Notes: generated by a model from the letters alone, not told the origin. 64,000 nucleotides of DNA from Henricia sp. BOLD:AAB3569 (GCA_037783545.1 JBBELK010000482.1:62001-126000); one strand, 5' to 3'. Shown: positions 27,845 to 42,800, counted from the first letter of the stretch. Numbers and translations: made by a program.

Positions 27845-30800
27845 CTGAAACCAACAACATATCACATTTTGAGTTATTAACCCAGTCACAAACTGACACT
27901 TGTGTTACATTTTAGGCTGTCCCGGTTACGAGCGTATATTGAAAATTTGTACACAGGGTTTTTTAGAAAGGCATGTTGTCACACTATTTGTAACCCTTTT
28001 TGGGCCTAATTAGTTATCTCTTCAGAACAACTGAAACTTCTTTATTTTATTTTGAGACCAGACGAAGGTATTTTCTGGAAAATATGGTCTGTGTTGCCAA
28101 AATGCCCCCTTTACCGTGAAAAGACTCACCTGTGGCATAATCATTTTTCTCTCGTCCCATAATTGGTTACAAAACTTGACATAATCCCTACCCCTTACCT
28201 TCCCCTCTGTCTCCGCCCTTTGTAACGCCAAGTTAGCCTTGGTCAATCCTTCGCTTGCATCAGTGGTGATACCAGAAAGCTGTCCTCTAAGCTCCATAGC
28301 CTTGGTGGAGATTTCCGTGCTAAGCGTTTGAATATCTGGCTGTTTAAGTAGAGATTCGTCTGCTGCGCTTTCAGCATCTGTTGGAAAAACAAAAGCAATA
28401 AAAGGTCGAGTTCGGGCAATTTGTTCTTGTTTGTTAAAGGACAGTCGTTCACAGATTTGCCCCCGAACGGTTGGTGTGAAGTGCGCCACCAAGTCAATCA
28501 AGCTGCGCTAGGCAGCCAAATAGGTGTTTATTTCTAGAAAAAAGCACTGACAGTCCAAAAACCAAAAATTGGAAACTTGTTGCTGGTCTAAAAATTAGTG
28601 TAAATTTTGAAAACATACTGATGATCAAGATTTCACTTTGCACTGACTATTTCAGGTATAAGTGGTGTGTGATCCTGTTCAGACTGCAATGTACTTGGAT
28701 CGTGCTTCCACTGTTCGCATGTGCATACGTACACCGACTTGTGATGCATGGGTTTCGGTTTCCACCAAAAAAAAAACTTTGGAAATGCTTGATACGAATA
28801 ACTCTGTCCATACTTTGTGGGATACAGTAAAACAATTCACCAAAACACTATCTACAATACTCCCAATAAGTTAGGGATATTGTGGGGTGTGCACAGACAT
28901 TTTATTGAGGGTATGCATTCCGCTTGAATGATTTTGTATATGATTAGACAATTGTATCTGCATGACAGACACACCTTGTCACAGCAATTAGTGAAAACAG
29001 TCATTTGAAATAGAAAAATTAAAAATGTAACCACGCCATTGTGAGTAGATTATTTGAAATTACACATGAGACAACGGTAGACACGAGGGCCTTTTTCCAA
29101 ATCCCGACTTGGGCTCAGGCTCAGGCTCCGGCTCCATGTGGTTTACATGGAGCCGGAGCCTGAGCCTGAGCCCAAGTCGAGATTTGGAAAAAAGTCTAGG
29201 TAAACAGCTTGTTCACTTTCCGTAAAATTTCCAGACATAATTTCCAGAAATAATTTACAGAAATATTTCAGACACAGCCTCAAACTTACCCCTGGATTGG
29301 CTCTCAAAATTCTGCACGACTCTCAGCATTTCCTCAGCAGCTGCGAAAGTTGCTTCAGATGACGCTACAGCCTGGCTTGCTGATTGGTTGGCTGTCAAGG
29401 CACGATCGTATCGCGCATCTACATCAGCGATCGTTGCGTTTGCTTCCGCGACTAGAGCTTCTGTCTGGGTTCCTGCGTTGGCCACTGCGGATATGATGTT
29501 GGCATTGGCTGTCTGTCGGGCACCAGCCTGCAGTTAAATAAAAGACGACTTTACAATAAAATAAAACTTTCAATCGAGTATAAATACACATCTTAAAAAA
29601 TGTAATTAAAGTCATTCTGAAGCTGTCGTCGGGTAAATCTGCAAATGGAACAAGGTATCAAGTTACACTCTTTTCACAGTGGTTTTGCTCTGTTTGTCCG
29701 CACCCAACCACTGCTCAACTGAAATCCTGCGAAGCGCGTGCGTGACGTCACCCAAGACTAGGCCTGAATAACACTTGCCGTGATTGGCCAGATTCTGTCA
29801 CATGACACAGTAAACATGTCACCCGACACATTTACTGTGTCAGTTGACATGGCGTGATTTTTCTGCACGCTGATTGGTTAAAAGGCTACAACCCCTGCAG
29901 GTCCCCATTTACTCCTTGGCCCAATTTCATAGAGCTGCTTAACAGCTTATATTCTCTTAACCTAGTGTCGGGCTGTTTCATAGACATCGTTAACGGTAAG
30001 CAACTGAAAACGTGCCTTAACTGCAGAGCAAAACTTTGCTTAAGATAGTGATGCAACAATAGCCGTTTCAAAGCGTGTGCCTGCTTAACCACGCCGCAAC
30101 CATGAAATAGCACTTAACTCATTTGCTATACTAAGCACGCCTCTTTAGCTAATGCTTAAGCGGGTCCATGAAATTAGGCCCTGGTTGGAAAGAGACAACT
30201 TATGACAAATTGCCTTGCCTGAGGACACAAGTACGAAACCATTCCAACATACCTGTTCTTCGACCGTTGCAGCTTGATTGGCGCTCGTTTCTGCAGCTTC
30301 TATTAGAGGGTCTACCCTGTTCCCGAGCATGGCGATTCTGGCCAAAAAATCGGCTTGCGTATTTCCCTCTTCTGTTGTTTTGGCTTGCTCCGCCCTGAGT
30401 TTGACCTTTGACACGGACTGTTCGGTTTGCTGTCCCAGGGCAGTGACCTCGTTAGCCTTAGTGACCAGAGCCGCAGTGTGGGACGTGGTGTTGTCGTGAA
30501 TGGCTTGTGCTCTTTGGGAAGTCTGAAAAAAGGGGTTGGGGAAAATATGACTTAAAGAAGATGTTCAGATTTTTCCAGAAAATGGATTTTGTTTTAACCT
30601 AAAAATCACATAAAATAACTCCCCAAAATACCATCCATGGGAAGAAAACAGGAAATTTGCAATCACCAATTTGGATGTGGAAGCAAAAATGTTGGTGTAA
30701 TCACTGCACTGCTTTATGGAACCAGATAAATCAGTTTACAAAACATCAGGGTTTTTTAACGATATCCTTGAAAATATATAGATTGAGAACGCGATATTTT

Positions 30801-33800
30801 GGTATGGTAATGAGAAAAATATGACAAATGATATGGCATCAAAATCTCAACACCCACAGGAAATATTGGGGGCAGGTTCAAGCTCCCTTAAGTTACAAAT
30901 TTGAGAAGAAACAGATATTTTGGCATTTTTTTAATTTCTTGGATAAATTTACCGTCAGTGCCGTTTCAGCTGTTCCTACTGTTTGCTGTGCAAGTTGTGC
31001 GAGACTATCGACTTCTTGAGAGATTAGCGTGTCTTGAGCTGAGAAGGAGGCTGACACAGCATTTAGTTGAGTCTGCACCGAGGCTAAGTCTGTTTTCAGC
31101 TGGTCGAGCGTAGACTGAGTCAATTGGATATCACCTACAATTAAGAGAGGACAGGAAAATGTGAACTGGACTGGGCACAGCGACATGAGGAAAATGCAAA
31201 ATTTTAATAATATGATTTTTGTAAAAACAAAAATTAATTTGTCATTTTTGATTTAGAATACGGGTTTCAAGGAGTTTAAAAATCAGGTGTTCTTTTAGCA
31301 AATTAAAACTTCAGAAGCCTTTTTCTCAATAATTAATTTTTCTGAAATGTAACATGGTAATTGAGAGAGAATTTGGTTCTCTTTCCTAATTCTGTCTCAT
31401 TTTGCCAGAATAATTGTTTTAGATTGTTTGCAATGCTAAAACAAAATGCACCTTACGTTTAAGCTTCCGAACCACAAATTCAACAAAAATATGGATACAT
31501 TATATTTATTTTGTGCCTTTACCGCTTGTCAGGCCTGCATATGACTGGCTCAACGTTTGTTCCACAGCTACAATAACTCCTAGTGCTTGCAAAATGAGTT
31601 TCTCTGTCGATGCTAAGGCTTGTTGAGTCATCTCCGTGCTGCTATTGATGGAACCCGCTAGGCTGGCTAGGAGCTGGTGCATGGTGGTGTTTAAGGTGGT
31701 CACGGAGTTGAGAAGCGAGTCACCTTCGTTGAGAACTGCATTGGTCTAAATCATAGAAATAGAAGAGGTTGAAAGGTCGTATGTGCAGAAATAATGTTGC
31801 CAATGATGCCATTATGCGTTGAGAGTCCGTCACGAGTTCGTCGCGAGTCCGTCGCGAGTCCGTCGCGAGTCCATCGCGAGTCCATTGCGAGTTCGTCACG
31901 AGTTTGTCACGAGTTCGTCACGAGTTTGACACGAGTCCACCGTGAGTCCATTGAAAGTCCATCCAATTTTGGCTTGAGTCCTTCACGAGTTTGTTCACGA
32001 GCCCGTTCGCGAGTCTGTCGTGGGTACGGTCACGAGTCTATTATAAGTCTGGTGATGTGATGATAAAATCACAAAAGAATGCCTTTGATATAGTTAATCT
32101 GAATGGTCTGTAACTTGGGGCAGGGGGTGGGGGCAACGGGTGGGGGCAAGGGTTGGGGGCAGGGGGTGGAAGTGGGGGGGGGGGGTAAGGGTAGGGTGGG
32201 GAAAGCAAATTACCATACCCTTTCAACAAGTTGCAACATTTGGTTGTATGTTGCCATCAGACGATCGTAAAATGGCCCCAACGTGCTGGAAGTGTCTGCT
32301 GCCCTCAACGTGCCGACAAAGTTAGTCAGATTGTCTGACTTGAGCAAAATATTTGCATATTCGGTGGATATGCCATCATAGCACACGTCACAGCCTATCA
32401 GAATGAAGCAAAACAAATTTTAAAGATTAAAAGAAAAATATATAAACTTGATCCCGACAATTCTTTACTTGCTAAAGTCATGAGTACCTAACAGGCAACT
32501 GGGGCTGTATACTCCCAGGGAGCTGAGAGGGTTCAAGTAAAGAATGCTATTCAGACCCCAATGACCAGGGGTAATAATGTGCGCTATATATACTGAGCAA
32601 CCAAAGAAATGCAACAATTTTCCCCACTTTTTGATTAAAAAACACAGTCAATTTGAGATTTTTTAATAAACTGAACATTTCTTTAATTGCTCGGTATAAA
32701 TATCTACATCATTATTATTATCTGACTTTGATATTATTATCTGAAATTTTATTTAATTTTTTTTAATTTTGTAAATTCTGGTAAATTGATCAACATTTAT
32801 TGTGAGATTTTTTGGGTAAGATTTGGACTTACGCAAACACCCTGCAGCATAATTGTAGAAGCTGAACTGACAAGAGTCGCAACGCATACTGCCGTAGTTA
32901 CCAGTGCATGGACACTGGCCGTTCTGCACGTCACACTGTGTCACGCCCCCGGTACCCGTCATGTTGCAGTTGCATGCTGATGGGGAAATTACATCACTTA
33001 GTAATAAGTAGACAAACCACGAGCAGTAGGCTGACCACGACATCAAAGTACGTAAAACGTTTTTCTCCCAAGTTACCAATAATGTGTGGGTTTGTGTTGA
33101 AAATGTCAAACAGTACAACACAAGTAATTTAGAGAAAAATTTGCTGAAGAGAATTCAATGACAAAATAATGAACACATTTGAAACCTAATCTGGAGAAAT
33201 AAGTCGTATGTTGCATAGTGTTAACCAAGTTTTTGCAACCAGTTCAGAAATCCGCGGCTGATCATTGAACTACAAAAATAAAATGAAAATTTTGGGCGGT
33301 ACACAAACATTTCAGGCATTACCTGAATACTTCTCAGAATGTCCATTATATTTTCACATTTTAATGGGCCTGGATCTACTGCCGATGTCTGGTTATAGTC
33401 GCGAAAACTCGACCAAGACTGTGTGACATCCACCTCATTTTGTCACATCCGGTCACATTTTGATATCTCATGTGTTATTTTCATGTCAAACCTGACTATA
33501 CAGATGTTTAACGAGAGTGAATTGTCGATTTGGCAAACAGTCAAGTTCTCCGACCAAATTTTATCAATCATTTGTTACTCACGTGAGCATGCTCCGCCGA
33601 AAAGCTCAGTGCCAAACCCGTAATGGTCAGTCAAACATCGATCGCACAGCGGTTCTTGAACATTGTCCGTGCAGTTCTCGCAGTGGTCCCCCTGCGTGCC
33701 CAGCCGACAATCCCGACACACGCCGGTCACCACATGGCATGTGTTTGCACGGCTATTGCATCGGCACGGGACGCAAGGGTCGAACGGCATATCAACGGCG

Positions 33801-36800
33801 TTCTGACGGGAAGTGCCTGGTTGGCACTGCTCGCACGAAAGACCTGTGAACAAATCAAATAGGACACAATACAAAATGTAACCAAAACGGGAATAAGAGA
33901 AAAGTCATGGTTTTCTTCAGGATTTGAAACAGAGACCTCTGACACACCGGGAAGATACTCTAACAGCTGAGCTATGAGGCACAGTGGTATACTCCCTTAT
34001 GTTTTCCACTAAGACCTCTGACATGACAGGCAGATGCTGTATCAGCTGAGTTATGAGCCACAGTAGTCTACTCCCTCAGGTTCCCCTCCCCTCAAGACCT
34101 CCGACACACCAGGCAGATGCTCTACCAGCTGAGCTATGAGGCACAGTGGTATACGTCCTCAGGTTTCCCCCCAAGACCTCTGACACACCAGGCAGATGCT
34201 CTACCAGCTAAGCTAAGAGGCACAGTGATGTACTCCCTCAGGTTTCCACCAAGACCTCTGACACAACGGCATGTGCTCTACCAGCTGAGCTATGAGACAC
34301 AGTGGTATACACCCTTAGATTTTCCCTAGGAACCCAAATTTTCTCTTGGTGTTGCAAGGATGCGCAAATGAGTAAAGTAATGTAATATTTGGTATGGTGC
34401 CTAATCACCATGGAAATGAAACAACACAAAATGGGATGAGAGAAAAATCATACGGTCCTCTTCAGGATTTGAACCCGAGACCAGTGACAAATTGGACAGA
34501 TGCTCTACCAGCTGAGCTATGATATCACATTAGAGTGACGTCATTACTCAACTTTGCCTCTCAAATGAAATACAGATTTATTTTTTGGAAATAAATATAC
34601 ATGATAATTTATATTATGCTTCCAATTTTGGTAATCCTACATACCCATGGTATTTGTGGATGCTTCACAGGTACACTGCTCTACCGTGGTCACAAAACTG
34701 GTTGAACCCTGCGGGTTTATGACAAGTACGGCCGTATACATGGCAACTTCGTAAAATGTGCTTATAGTGTTTGGTCCAAATGAGGCTCGGATCTGAATAC
34801 TCCTGACGTCGCTCAAAATTTCTGTATCCATGGAGTTTTGAGAAGAAAACGAATGGCATTAAGGGGCCGTCCAAAATTGTCAAAATTTTCACAGTTCTAC
34901 AGAGCGTAGTATTTTTCAAGTACCCCCTCCCTCCCCCGAAATACTACTCATCAACATTTGTTTGTCACTACCGTGAAATGTCAATATTTTACAGTTCATA
35001 TAAAGTCGTACGCGACCCTCGACCCCCTCCCCCTTTCCACGCTTTGTAGAACCGTGAAAATGCTGACAACTTCAGACGGCTCCTAACAAATTAAAATGCC
35101 GATTGCATTTTTATCAATTGATGGGAATTTAGGAATCATGAATTGAAAAAAACTATTTTTGTAATGGCACAAACCATTGTTATTAACAATGGTTTGTGCC
35201 CAGTTTCCATTGTTAGTTGCTCATAGTGTAAACTGTGTGTATAGAGAATACAACTGCTTCAAGTTGCCTTCAAAGAGAAAAAAAAATTGTGTTTAAATTC
35301 AGAGTTTGACTAGGTTACCTTGAAACTCTGTCACAGTTGGTGTTCTCTCATTGCCAACAATTATCCAGTTGGTCTCGTAAAACGTAGCCACGTACCGCCT
35401 TTCACTTAGCGTCGGTACGAAGATTTCGGCAGCGTAATACACAGCCATGTTATTCCTTCCTCCCGTTAAAATTAAATACTGGTTTGACCTTTGGTCTATA
35501 TTGCCAGTGTTGAGTTTCATGGTATAGGTTAGCTGCTGGCCGTAAAGTTCAAGGTGTTTTCCGAGGTAGGATGTTGGCGCTTGAAGGTAGACGAAGGATC
35601 CGGGGAGCAAAGCTTGCGGATGGGCGATCTGGCGACCTCCGGGGGTGAGTGTCAGGGCCGACGGGTGTGTAGATGTCCACCTGCTTGTGGGATGGAGCGC
35701 GATGGGTGATTTAGTGTTGCAATGGGTGATATTTGGGGAAGATATGAAGAGTGGGAGGGGTAGGAGGGTTGGTGGGGGAGGGTTAAAGCAAGGGTTGAGG
35801 GTTGGGGTGAGGGGGGATTCGGTTGTATTTTGGGCAGTGGGAAGGGGAGTTGTGGTAGATGGAAGTTTAGTAGATGTACTGAAAATGAACGGTGCATATG
35901 TAAGCCCACGAAAGAAAAGAGAACAGTGGATGCAAATCAATAATCGCGGACATTTTTCTGTGTTAGTTTCTTTTATCAAACCTCATACATATTCATAAAT
36001 AAGAACTCGCTACATTCACCAAAATGTGTTAGTGGATATTTTTGCCGTTTACCAATGCGCACTGTACAATCCGCACACAAGTCAAACCTAGGAATTAGAT
36101 TACTAGTTTTTATTTCAAGTCATAAATCAATTTTATTTTCCAAGTCCGGTCACAAGTCCGGTCACAAGTCTTTTTCTCCAGAGTCAAGTCACAGGTACAA
36201 AACAAAAAACTGACTTGAGCCCAAGCAAGCAATTTTAGAGACCAGCCCTGCCCTACCATGGTAGTACTGACCCATGGGCTAATTCTGTATAACCGCCCCC
36301 AAGACACACACTTAAAACTACATGTGCAGTTCTCATCATGAAGGGTTACCTAACTAATCACCAACCTTTCAGCATTATTTCCTGTCCGGAAATCATCACT
36401 GATGACCGATGCGACATAACCGGGCGTGTGATTGCATAACTGGTTCCCGTGTCCATAGCAGAAACACGGCTGGCATCCATTGGGGTTAGCTGTCTGTAGG
36501 TTGAAGTGTCCTGAACTGCACGTGTCGCATTTTATTCCTTGGACGTTGGGTTTGCAGGTACATGTGCCGAGGTCTGGGTGGCAACTGTTTTCGGTTGATC
36601 CGGCCAAGTTGCAGTTGCATTGCCTGTTTAAAATATTTGGTGACAATTTTCACGAATTTCTATTTTTCTTTATGATACATACTATAATTTTAATATTTTA
36701 TTTGCTTTTAAAAAATAAAAATCTCTTACCCATGTTTGGGTCCTTTCCATATCATGGGCGGCATTTAAGACTTTACTTCGCATGTAGCTTGGCTAAGAAA

Positions 36801-39800
36801 ATGACTTATCTCATATTCAAATGCCTCCTAGGAGTTTTATTAGTAAACCTTTACGACAAACTGTGACATCACAAATAAATGCAGGGTTCGATTTCACGAA
36901 AGTTAAGGCAAGTTCAATGCATCCTAATCCCCATACCAACGTCCCAAGAGTGACCCTTTTTAAGATGCGTCATAGCGCTTTGTGAAATCGGCCCCTGGTC
37001 ATGTATTTAAATCAAGTAACAGGTCTCGCCAGTTAGTACAAATTATCAACTAACCACTGAGGCCTGGTCATATTTAAATCAAGTAACAGGTCTCACCAGT
37101 AGTACAAATTGTCACAAAATTAATTTCACAAAAGTTAAGACGAGTTCAATGCGTCCTAATTCCCATACTAATGTCCAAAGATAGGAATAGTGATCTTTCC
37201 TAAGACACGTCTGAGTGCTTTATGTAATCAATTCCAAGGCATAGAACTCCATAAACAGCCGATCAAATACTGTATGGGATGTGCATAACCCACGACTCCT
37301 CATTAGCATACTTTTTACACATAATGCACTACACATGCCACAGTGCGCTTGTTCTCCCAAACAATCGTGGACGTTTTAGGGAGGTCTAACAAAAAGAACA
37401 ATATCGTCCGCGATTGGCAAGCGAACGTCCGCGATTCGCTCCTGTACAAAACCAACGAGAGTAAGGAAAAATAGACTATGTCCAAACAAAAGAGGAACAA
37501 AGGGACGTCCGCGATTGTCAGTGAGTTCACACCTGCGTGTGTGTGAGATGTGTTTATTTGATTGTGCTACCCTGCTTTCTCAAAGTTTAGTAAATTACTT
37601 TACCAAAAGAGCCTTTTGAATACCAAATATGTTTAAGGTTTTAATTTAGGTGAAAACTTAAATACTGATTTTGGCTATTAAGAAATTTGTTTAAGCCAAA
37701 AACTAAGTAAAAATCTTATTTATTTGATTTAAGTCTTCAAATGAATACCGCCCTATGTCTTAAACATTTTGGAAGAAAATGACAAACCAACTCACGTGCA
37801 TCCACTTTCCGAAAATGCAAAGTATCCTGGCAAACATTCGTCGCACTGTTGACCTGCGACCGTCTCCTTACACGGACAAACACCAGTTTCCGAGCACTGT
37901 AGACTCTGCGATCCGTTCACGTTGCAATCACAGGCCACACAACCACCGCCGGTACTGAAACCGTAGTAGTTCGCCAGACAAGCGCGACACTGACGTTCGG
38001 CTGTGTTGCCTGCATCGTTGGGTTGACCGTAAGGGGCGATGCCTACTTTACATGGGCACTGACCGGTGTCGTAATCGCAGGCGAGGCTGAGGGCGCCTGT
38101 TGCATCACAGTTGCATGCTGGAAGGACACAAACACAAAATACAGCCTTAGAAAAAAATATTGGACCACCTACGTCTTGGGTTTATGTTTATGTTTATGGT
38201 GTTTGGACTTTGACAATTTTGTTTGTCGCTACCATGAAATGTCAACCCCCACCCCACTTCCTACGCTTTGTAGAACCGTGAAAATGTTGACAACTTTAGA
38301 CAGCCCTTACCGGTGCAGCCATCTGACGCAAAACCGAAAAACCCCGGCAGACAGCGATCGCAGCGCCTTCCACTCACGCCACTCTTACAAATGCAGGCAC
38401 CGCCGTACGAGTTACATAAACTACCGATGGTTCCAATTGGGTCACAATTGCACTCTGAAAAGGAAAAAACAGAATCAGATTGCAAACTTTGTTTTAAATA
38501 TCCATTTTTTTTTCTTGTACTAATAATAATCTTTAGGGTTTAGGGTAATTCCTGAAATCAGGGAATCCAAAAGAGTCACATTTAAAAAATGTGTTTTGCT
38601 GTTTCTGATAAATAAAATTTATTATTATCGTTACTTCTTTCTGGTACTGAAACCAAGGATTCCTCAAAAGCGCCCATTGCACTGTCGCTCGCAAGCGTGA
38701 GGAAACCCACGAGGAGAAGACAATGAATTAGAAACGGCCAGAAACACCAGGCTCTTTACGAAAGAATGCTCCGAGATCTTTAAAATGGGTTACCTAACAC
38801 ACTGGACCAACGGCTTTACATCCTTTCCGAAGGATGGAGCAAGTGTGTTTAAGTGCCTTGCTCAAGGGCACAGGTACCCCAGCTGGGTATCGAACCTGCA
38901 ACCCCAAGTTTTCACCCGAGTATTGTGAGTATCTTTGAGACACTAAGTGTGCATGTTAACCGAAGTATGTAAATACACCAGATGTTATTCATGTAAAACA
39001 CGAAAAAGGCTAATTAAGCTAATCAATTATCTCCTTTGATTGGTTTACCTAATACGCCATCATTACGTTCTGTCGACATAGCGAACATGAAATCCTGGCA
39101 TTGGTCGATGGCAAACTGTCGCGTTGCCATGGAAGTCATGTTTGTGAGGCAAGTTGCGTAGTGGTCCTGTGTGGACGGATCTGTGAAAAAAAATATATAA
39201 AAATTAAAAGATGTAATTTTGACCTATAACAATTCTTTAAAAACATATCAAAGGGAAAGTTTTTGTAAAACAGCGGATCTCGAAATCTGAATATTTAAAT
39301 TTTGAAAAAATTAATTTATAGAAATTTATAAGAAATTCATCGCTGACATCACAAAGTGAGACCCAAGAGAACTTCTGTTACAGTTCGTGAAAACCACAGT
39401 GGGAGACACAAAGTTTGCACGAACTGACATCCGAGGATGCGCGCGCACTCCATACACTGGACTCAAAATGCATGAATTTCGGTTTCCACGAACTGACACC
39501 CATCAAGTAAACGTTAAACTTTTATTTGAAAATTCTTGACACGAATGATATTATCCATATACTTGTGAAATATAGTAAAAATTTACCAAAACACTCCTTA
39601 ATTTGTTAATTTACGATAGGTGTTACACTATGAGCAACTAACAATGGAAATTGGGCACAAACCATTGTTATTAACAATGGTGTGTGCCAAATTTCCATTG
39701 TTAGTTGTTCATAGTGTTAGTTCGTAAAAATAAAAAATGTTGGTTGTCAGTCTGTGAAAATGAACCCAAGACGAGCACTAAAATTTATAACGACCAGTGA

Positions 39801-42800
39801 CTGAATTTGAATTCGAACCTGCTTGACTGAACACGGAAAACAAAGTAGGGACCGGCAATAGCACCAGACTATCAATCTCGATCTCTGGTGCCCCGGCTCC
39901 CCTATTGCTCAGCGTCAATGTTAAATCGTATTGGCACCGCTGATCCAGCATTACCGCCTCCCCCTCTGTGGCAACCCAGGCTGTTCCTCTGCCAGGTGGG
40001 AAACTGATGACTAGGGTCATGATAGGGGTGTTGGCAGGCAATGGACATGGTGCCGTGACGTTGATGGTGCTTGATTGGGCGACACGGATTTCCAAATTGG
40101 CTTGCTGCCAAGAAATGTCGGAGGTGTAGGTGTATCGTATGACTGGACGATAGAAGCTGAAAAAGAAATTAAAAAAAATAATAAATTTTGGTCACAAACA
40201 GTGGTGTGCAAAATTATTCAAACACTTGACATCTGAAGAAATTTATATTGAATGCCTTACAATGCCTGGCTTACATTTTTTTACCCGTCTTTTGTTTTAC
40301 CCGTGCCAACAAAAATGAATAATGGGAGGGGGGTGATGTGTGTCACTCTCCCTCCCCCCCCCCACCCCCCCCAACAACAAGACGACCAGTGCAAATTGAA
40401 ATCTTGACTATCATTGTGTTTTCCAAATTCTGACCATCTGGCTTGCTACCAAAATAGAAAACAGCGATCTCATCTGTTGAGATACAGGACATGAATATTC
40501 ATAAACTTACATGGCGCCATCAGTAAGTTGAGTGACAGCAGTGACACCACTGAATGTGACCCTGTTGCCTTGGTAACACGTCTGGAAGCCCCGCCCAGTA
40601 AAAAGGTCAAATGGTACAGCTGAAGTCCGTACGCAGTCTGAAACGGCCTCCCATGCATCATAGCTGCAAAAAGAAATTGTAAAAAATATAAATTAAACAT
40701 CAATTGCCAGTGATGACAAATGGTTCTGTTGTCAGAGACCAGTAAAAAATCACGCGATGGGCCGAATTGTGTTATATCTATGAATAACTATGCTTGCAGA
40801 CGTAGTTCTTCAAAATAAAAAAACCAAAAAAAACAACCAAAAAAAATGTCATTCACAAGTTCACCGAAGCACCTACATGTAATGCACCTATCAATTGTTC
40901 CCCCCACCCCTCCCGGCTACCCCACCTAAGAGGTAGGGATTTCACTTTTCGTGTGACAAATCCCCACCCCTGGGACAAAATTTAGGTGACACAAATCCCC
41001 ACCCTGGGGCATGAAAAATGTGACCAAACCCAAGGGGTGGGGCAGCAGGGGTGGGGCAGCAGGGGTGGGGCAGGGGTACGGGTAGACAATAATTATTGTT
41101 AGGTGCATAAACTCCAGTGGCAGGAAGCATTTTCTACATGTGTTAACTCTTGAACCATTTTTAAAAAGGTTGAATAATTTACCCAGAATTCCTTAAAAAA
41201 ACAAAAAGACAAGTGATGCACAGTGCACGCACATCCAATGGAAAACAGAAGCAAAAGATCATTTTACAATTATATTAATTGCAACATTAAATATACAAAT
41301 TTTTAATTCCTATATAATTGGCAATTCAGAATTGTTAAAAAGTGACTGTGCAAACCATGGGCTCTGCGTTGCACTGATTCCATGGTCTGTGAAGCAATGA
41401 TATTATCCGACCTCTGCAAGTTAAGGGTCTGGTGCCAGCTTCACTCGTCGTGTTTGGGGTTCACGACTTAATACGTCCCCTTTGCACTTCGGTGTGAGTT
41501 AAGAGTGTTGCTGGTTCCACCCGTCGTGTTTAGGGTTCACGACTTAATACGTCCCCCAATGCAATTAAAAGCAGATTTTAATGAACCCACTATTTCGCTT
41601 GTGATAGAAATATACATTTTTATTTTAGAGAATCTTATGCACCTACAATTGTTTCTGCCCCCAACCCCACTCCCTCACATTTTTAATGCCCTTGGGTGGG
41701 GATTTTGACTAAATGACAAAAAATGTCCGTTCATCTGAAAGTAATACGTGCACGTTTTGCCACCTAAATTTTGCCCCAGGGTTGGGGGATTTGTCACGCG
41801 AAAAGTTACAATCCCCACCTCTTACAAGGGGGAACGGGAAAAGAGGGTGGCAATCGATAGGTGCATTACTTTTAAGACCAAAAAGAATGAAATTGAGTTT
41901 GAGAAAGCATTGTTTATTACATCGTTCAATGCCACTGGAACCTGAATGTAAGAATTTGTTTCCAGACTAAATTGCTGCAAATCACGGACTCTAGTTAAAT
42001 ACACAAATTTAGGGTGCGCGCCTTTAACTTAAAATGGCTATCTATTGTCTGCAATAACCATCTCACCTATTGCTGTCCAAAAATTCAAAATAGAAGCCTT
42101 GATCGGTGATCGAGCACTGTCTGCCGGTAATATTTTGGCGACATTCACAACGTCCGGACACTTTGTTGCATATGGGGGAAATGGCGCCCCCAATGTCACA
42201 TTCGCATGCCGAACAATCCTGCAACATATAGAGAGAACATTTTAGCAATTTTGAACTTGAACTTGGGCCATTGTTTATGAATTTTATCGGGAAATTTATT
42301 ATTGTTCACACAAGTTTATGCAATTTTTTTTGTTTTTATTCAATATTTATTTAAAAATATGCGATTATTTTCTTGTTGAGTATATAAACAACAATTTAAC
42401 TTTGAATTGGAGAAATTTTGTAAGGACCTTATTGGGTTTCGAACCTGAGACTTCCGACTCACTGGGCAGATGCTCTACCAGATGAGCTATAAGGCACAGT
42501 GGTACACTCCCTCAGGTTTTTCCTAAACAATAATTTATAATCCAAATAATTAATTTGATGCACGTCATATGAGACCAAGTGAAACCCCCTTCAATTGTTC
42601 CTCCATTGTGTGTCAAACATCCAAGGAATTTTCTTTCAGGTTTTAGGGGGAGTCGTGGGTTAAAGGCCCAGTGTATCATTTGCAATGAGCCCAAATAGTA
42701 ATCAACGAGTTTACAGGGGAAAAAGTTCTGAAAGTAAAGACTAAATTAATAGCAACTACCCAATGAAAGGTTTCCGCTCAAAATGATATAATTTACCAGA

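Noticed and set aside
28130..28198. Extending laminin exon 23 to the distal donor as the main form
   Set aside because: The added 23 residues contain Pro, Cys and Trp, do not fit the coiled coil and abut a MITE; kept as an alternative only.
31812..32045. Regular short repeats that resemble a CRISPR array
   Set aside because: The units are contiguous with no unique spacers, in an intron of an animal gene; this is a minisatellite.
35645..35998. 117-codon plus-strand open frame
   Set aside because: It is antisense to laminin exon 14, whose coding sense is supported by domain IVA similarity and phase.
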